The notes under the pieces are model-generated. The model ran no database searches. It worked only from the letters and a program-made list of their open reading frames with translations, and had not been told where the DNA came from. From an uncultured Collinsella sp. (GTDB taxonomy: Bacteria; Actinomycetota; Coriobacteriia; Coriobacteriales; Coriobacteriaceae), in contig CAJKFS010000009.1 of NCBI GenBank assembly GCA_905199225.1, positions 1-61,718 on the forward strand: a DNA stretch of 61,718 bases, in the 5' to 3' direction. Both the position numbers and the translations under genes were made by a program. Every line of letters starts with the position of its first letter. Position 1 is the first letter of the stretch. Shown in pieces: positions 61,188 to 61,718 of the stretch.

Positions 61188-61718
61188 GTGCATCCTTCCA
61201 AGCAAAACTAAGACCGAGTCCCGATTTTAACTGTTCTGCACGCGCAAGGCTCTGGGAGCCGAGCCACCTCCAGACGTCCTCGCGCCGATTTTGCGCGCGC
61301 ACGGTTTACAATCCCAATCTTGCATAAATCCTATAGGTATCTGCATAAAGATGAGGTATCTTTTTGCTTCGTCTCAGGGTACCCCACCTTGGGCCGTGCA
61401 AAAAACGGAGTATTCAGCACCGTGGGCCCCAACAGCCCCATCGCGAACGACAAAACGACGCGGTTACAGCAGTGTTGCAGGTCGTCGCAAAGCAAAAACT
61501 CAGTAACAACCCCCTCCGCTCATCGATAGCCCACCCACATTGGCTGTCGATAGGCGCCTGTGGGCCACTACGGCCCATTCACAACGTTATGCATTTTTAA
61601 GAGCTTGCTGAATACTCCCAAAAATGCACGCTGGGAAGTGCACCACCTATCCGCAGCGGGCAGTATGCCTTGGTTTTGCCCGTCTCGGGGCATCGACGCA
61701 GCACAAAAAGCCCCGCCG
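61188..61718. other. Intergenic region at the right edge
   Basis: About 530 bases to the window end with no supported gene. It includes the repeat-like element at 61397-61628. The final AAAAAGCCCCGCCG resembles the start of a minus-strand terminator of the next gene outside the window. Confidence 0.5.
61397..61628. repeat. Inverted-repeat element of about 232 bp
   Basis: GGAGTATTCAGCA (61407-61419) and its exact complement (61606-61618) lie within imperfect 23-bp ends that share TGCA at their outer tips. A second inverted pair, TGCATTTTT/AAAAATGCA, lies at 61590-61628. There is no clear reading frame. The size is close to that of the element at 21066-21303, but the ends differ in sequence. 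Confidence 0.5.

Noticed and set aside
61188..61718. tRNA or small protein genes at the right edge
   Set aside because: No clover-leaf sequence with conserved T-loop and no frame with a ribosome-binding site could be found.

Overview
The window is a stretch of a high-GC, Gram-positive chromosome that fits a gut actinobacterium of the class Coriobacteriia, most likely a Collinsella. This is inferred from base composition, gene families and gene style, not from a database match. Nearly all of it is ordinary chromosomal DNA with well-formed Shine-Dalgarno sequences and strong intrinsic terminators. I see no rRNA, tRNA, CRISPR array, prophage or intact insertion sequence.

Layout. 1-2.5 kb: queuosine genes queA and queH with a small membrane peptidase (minus). 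2.6-7.6 kb: a divergent methionyl-tRNA-synthetase-like protein, an RNA m5C methyltransferase, a 56-residue membrane protein and a TIM-barrel protein. 7.6-11.9 kb: DegV, a class III fructose-1,6-bisphosphatase and two GtrA flippase-like proteins. 12-17 kb: a two-gene operon for surface proteins with transcobalamin-like DUF4430 domains, preceded by a cobalamin riboswitch. 17-21 kb: an AarF/UbiB kinase, a phasin-like protein and a C69 dipeptidase. 21-25 kb: an inverted-repeat element, folD-fchA, and two paralogous lipoproteins. 25-35 kb: a secreted PI-PLC, a YhcG-type nuclease, a zinc-ribbon protein, an Mn-type cation exporter, a membrane protein with heptad repeats, and fhs. 35-40 kb: ruvCAB, a NAD-synthetase-like pseudoenzyme and a superoxide reductase. 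40-54.5 kb: SNF2 helicase, dnaE, addA and addB (minus). 54.6-61.7 kb: YerC, a holin-like protein, a divergent Rrf2/cysK pair, mnmA, an HTH-HipA-like kinase fusion and an M42 peptidase, ending in a repeat-like element.

How the genes work together. fhs, folD and fchA cover formate entry and C1-folate interconversion. FolD appears to have lost two of its three cyclohydrolase residues, and a dedicated cyclohydrolase candidate (fchA) lies beside it. The recombination and repair genes (ruvCAB, addAB, dnaE, SNF2) form two blocks. Rrf2 probably represses cysK through an operator that overlaps the cysK -10 box.

The most interesting candidates are: (1) the riboswitch-controlled DUF4430/beta-propeller surface operon, a plausible corrinoid-capture system of a Gram-positive cell; (2) the single-chain fusion of a DNA-binding domain with a HipA-like kinase; (3) the NadE-derived double pseudoenzyme; (4) the FolD/FchA division of labour; and (5) several intergenic inverted-repeat elements that look like small non-autonomous mobile elements or structured RNAs.
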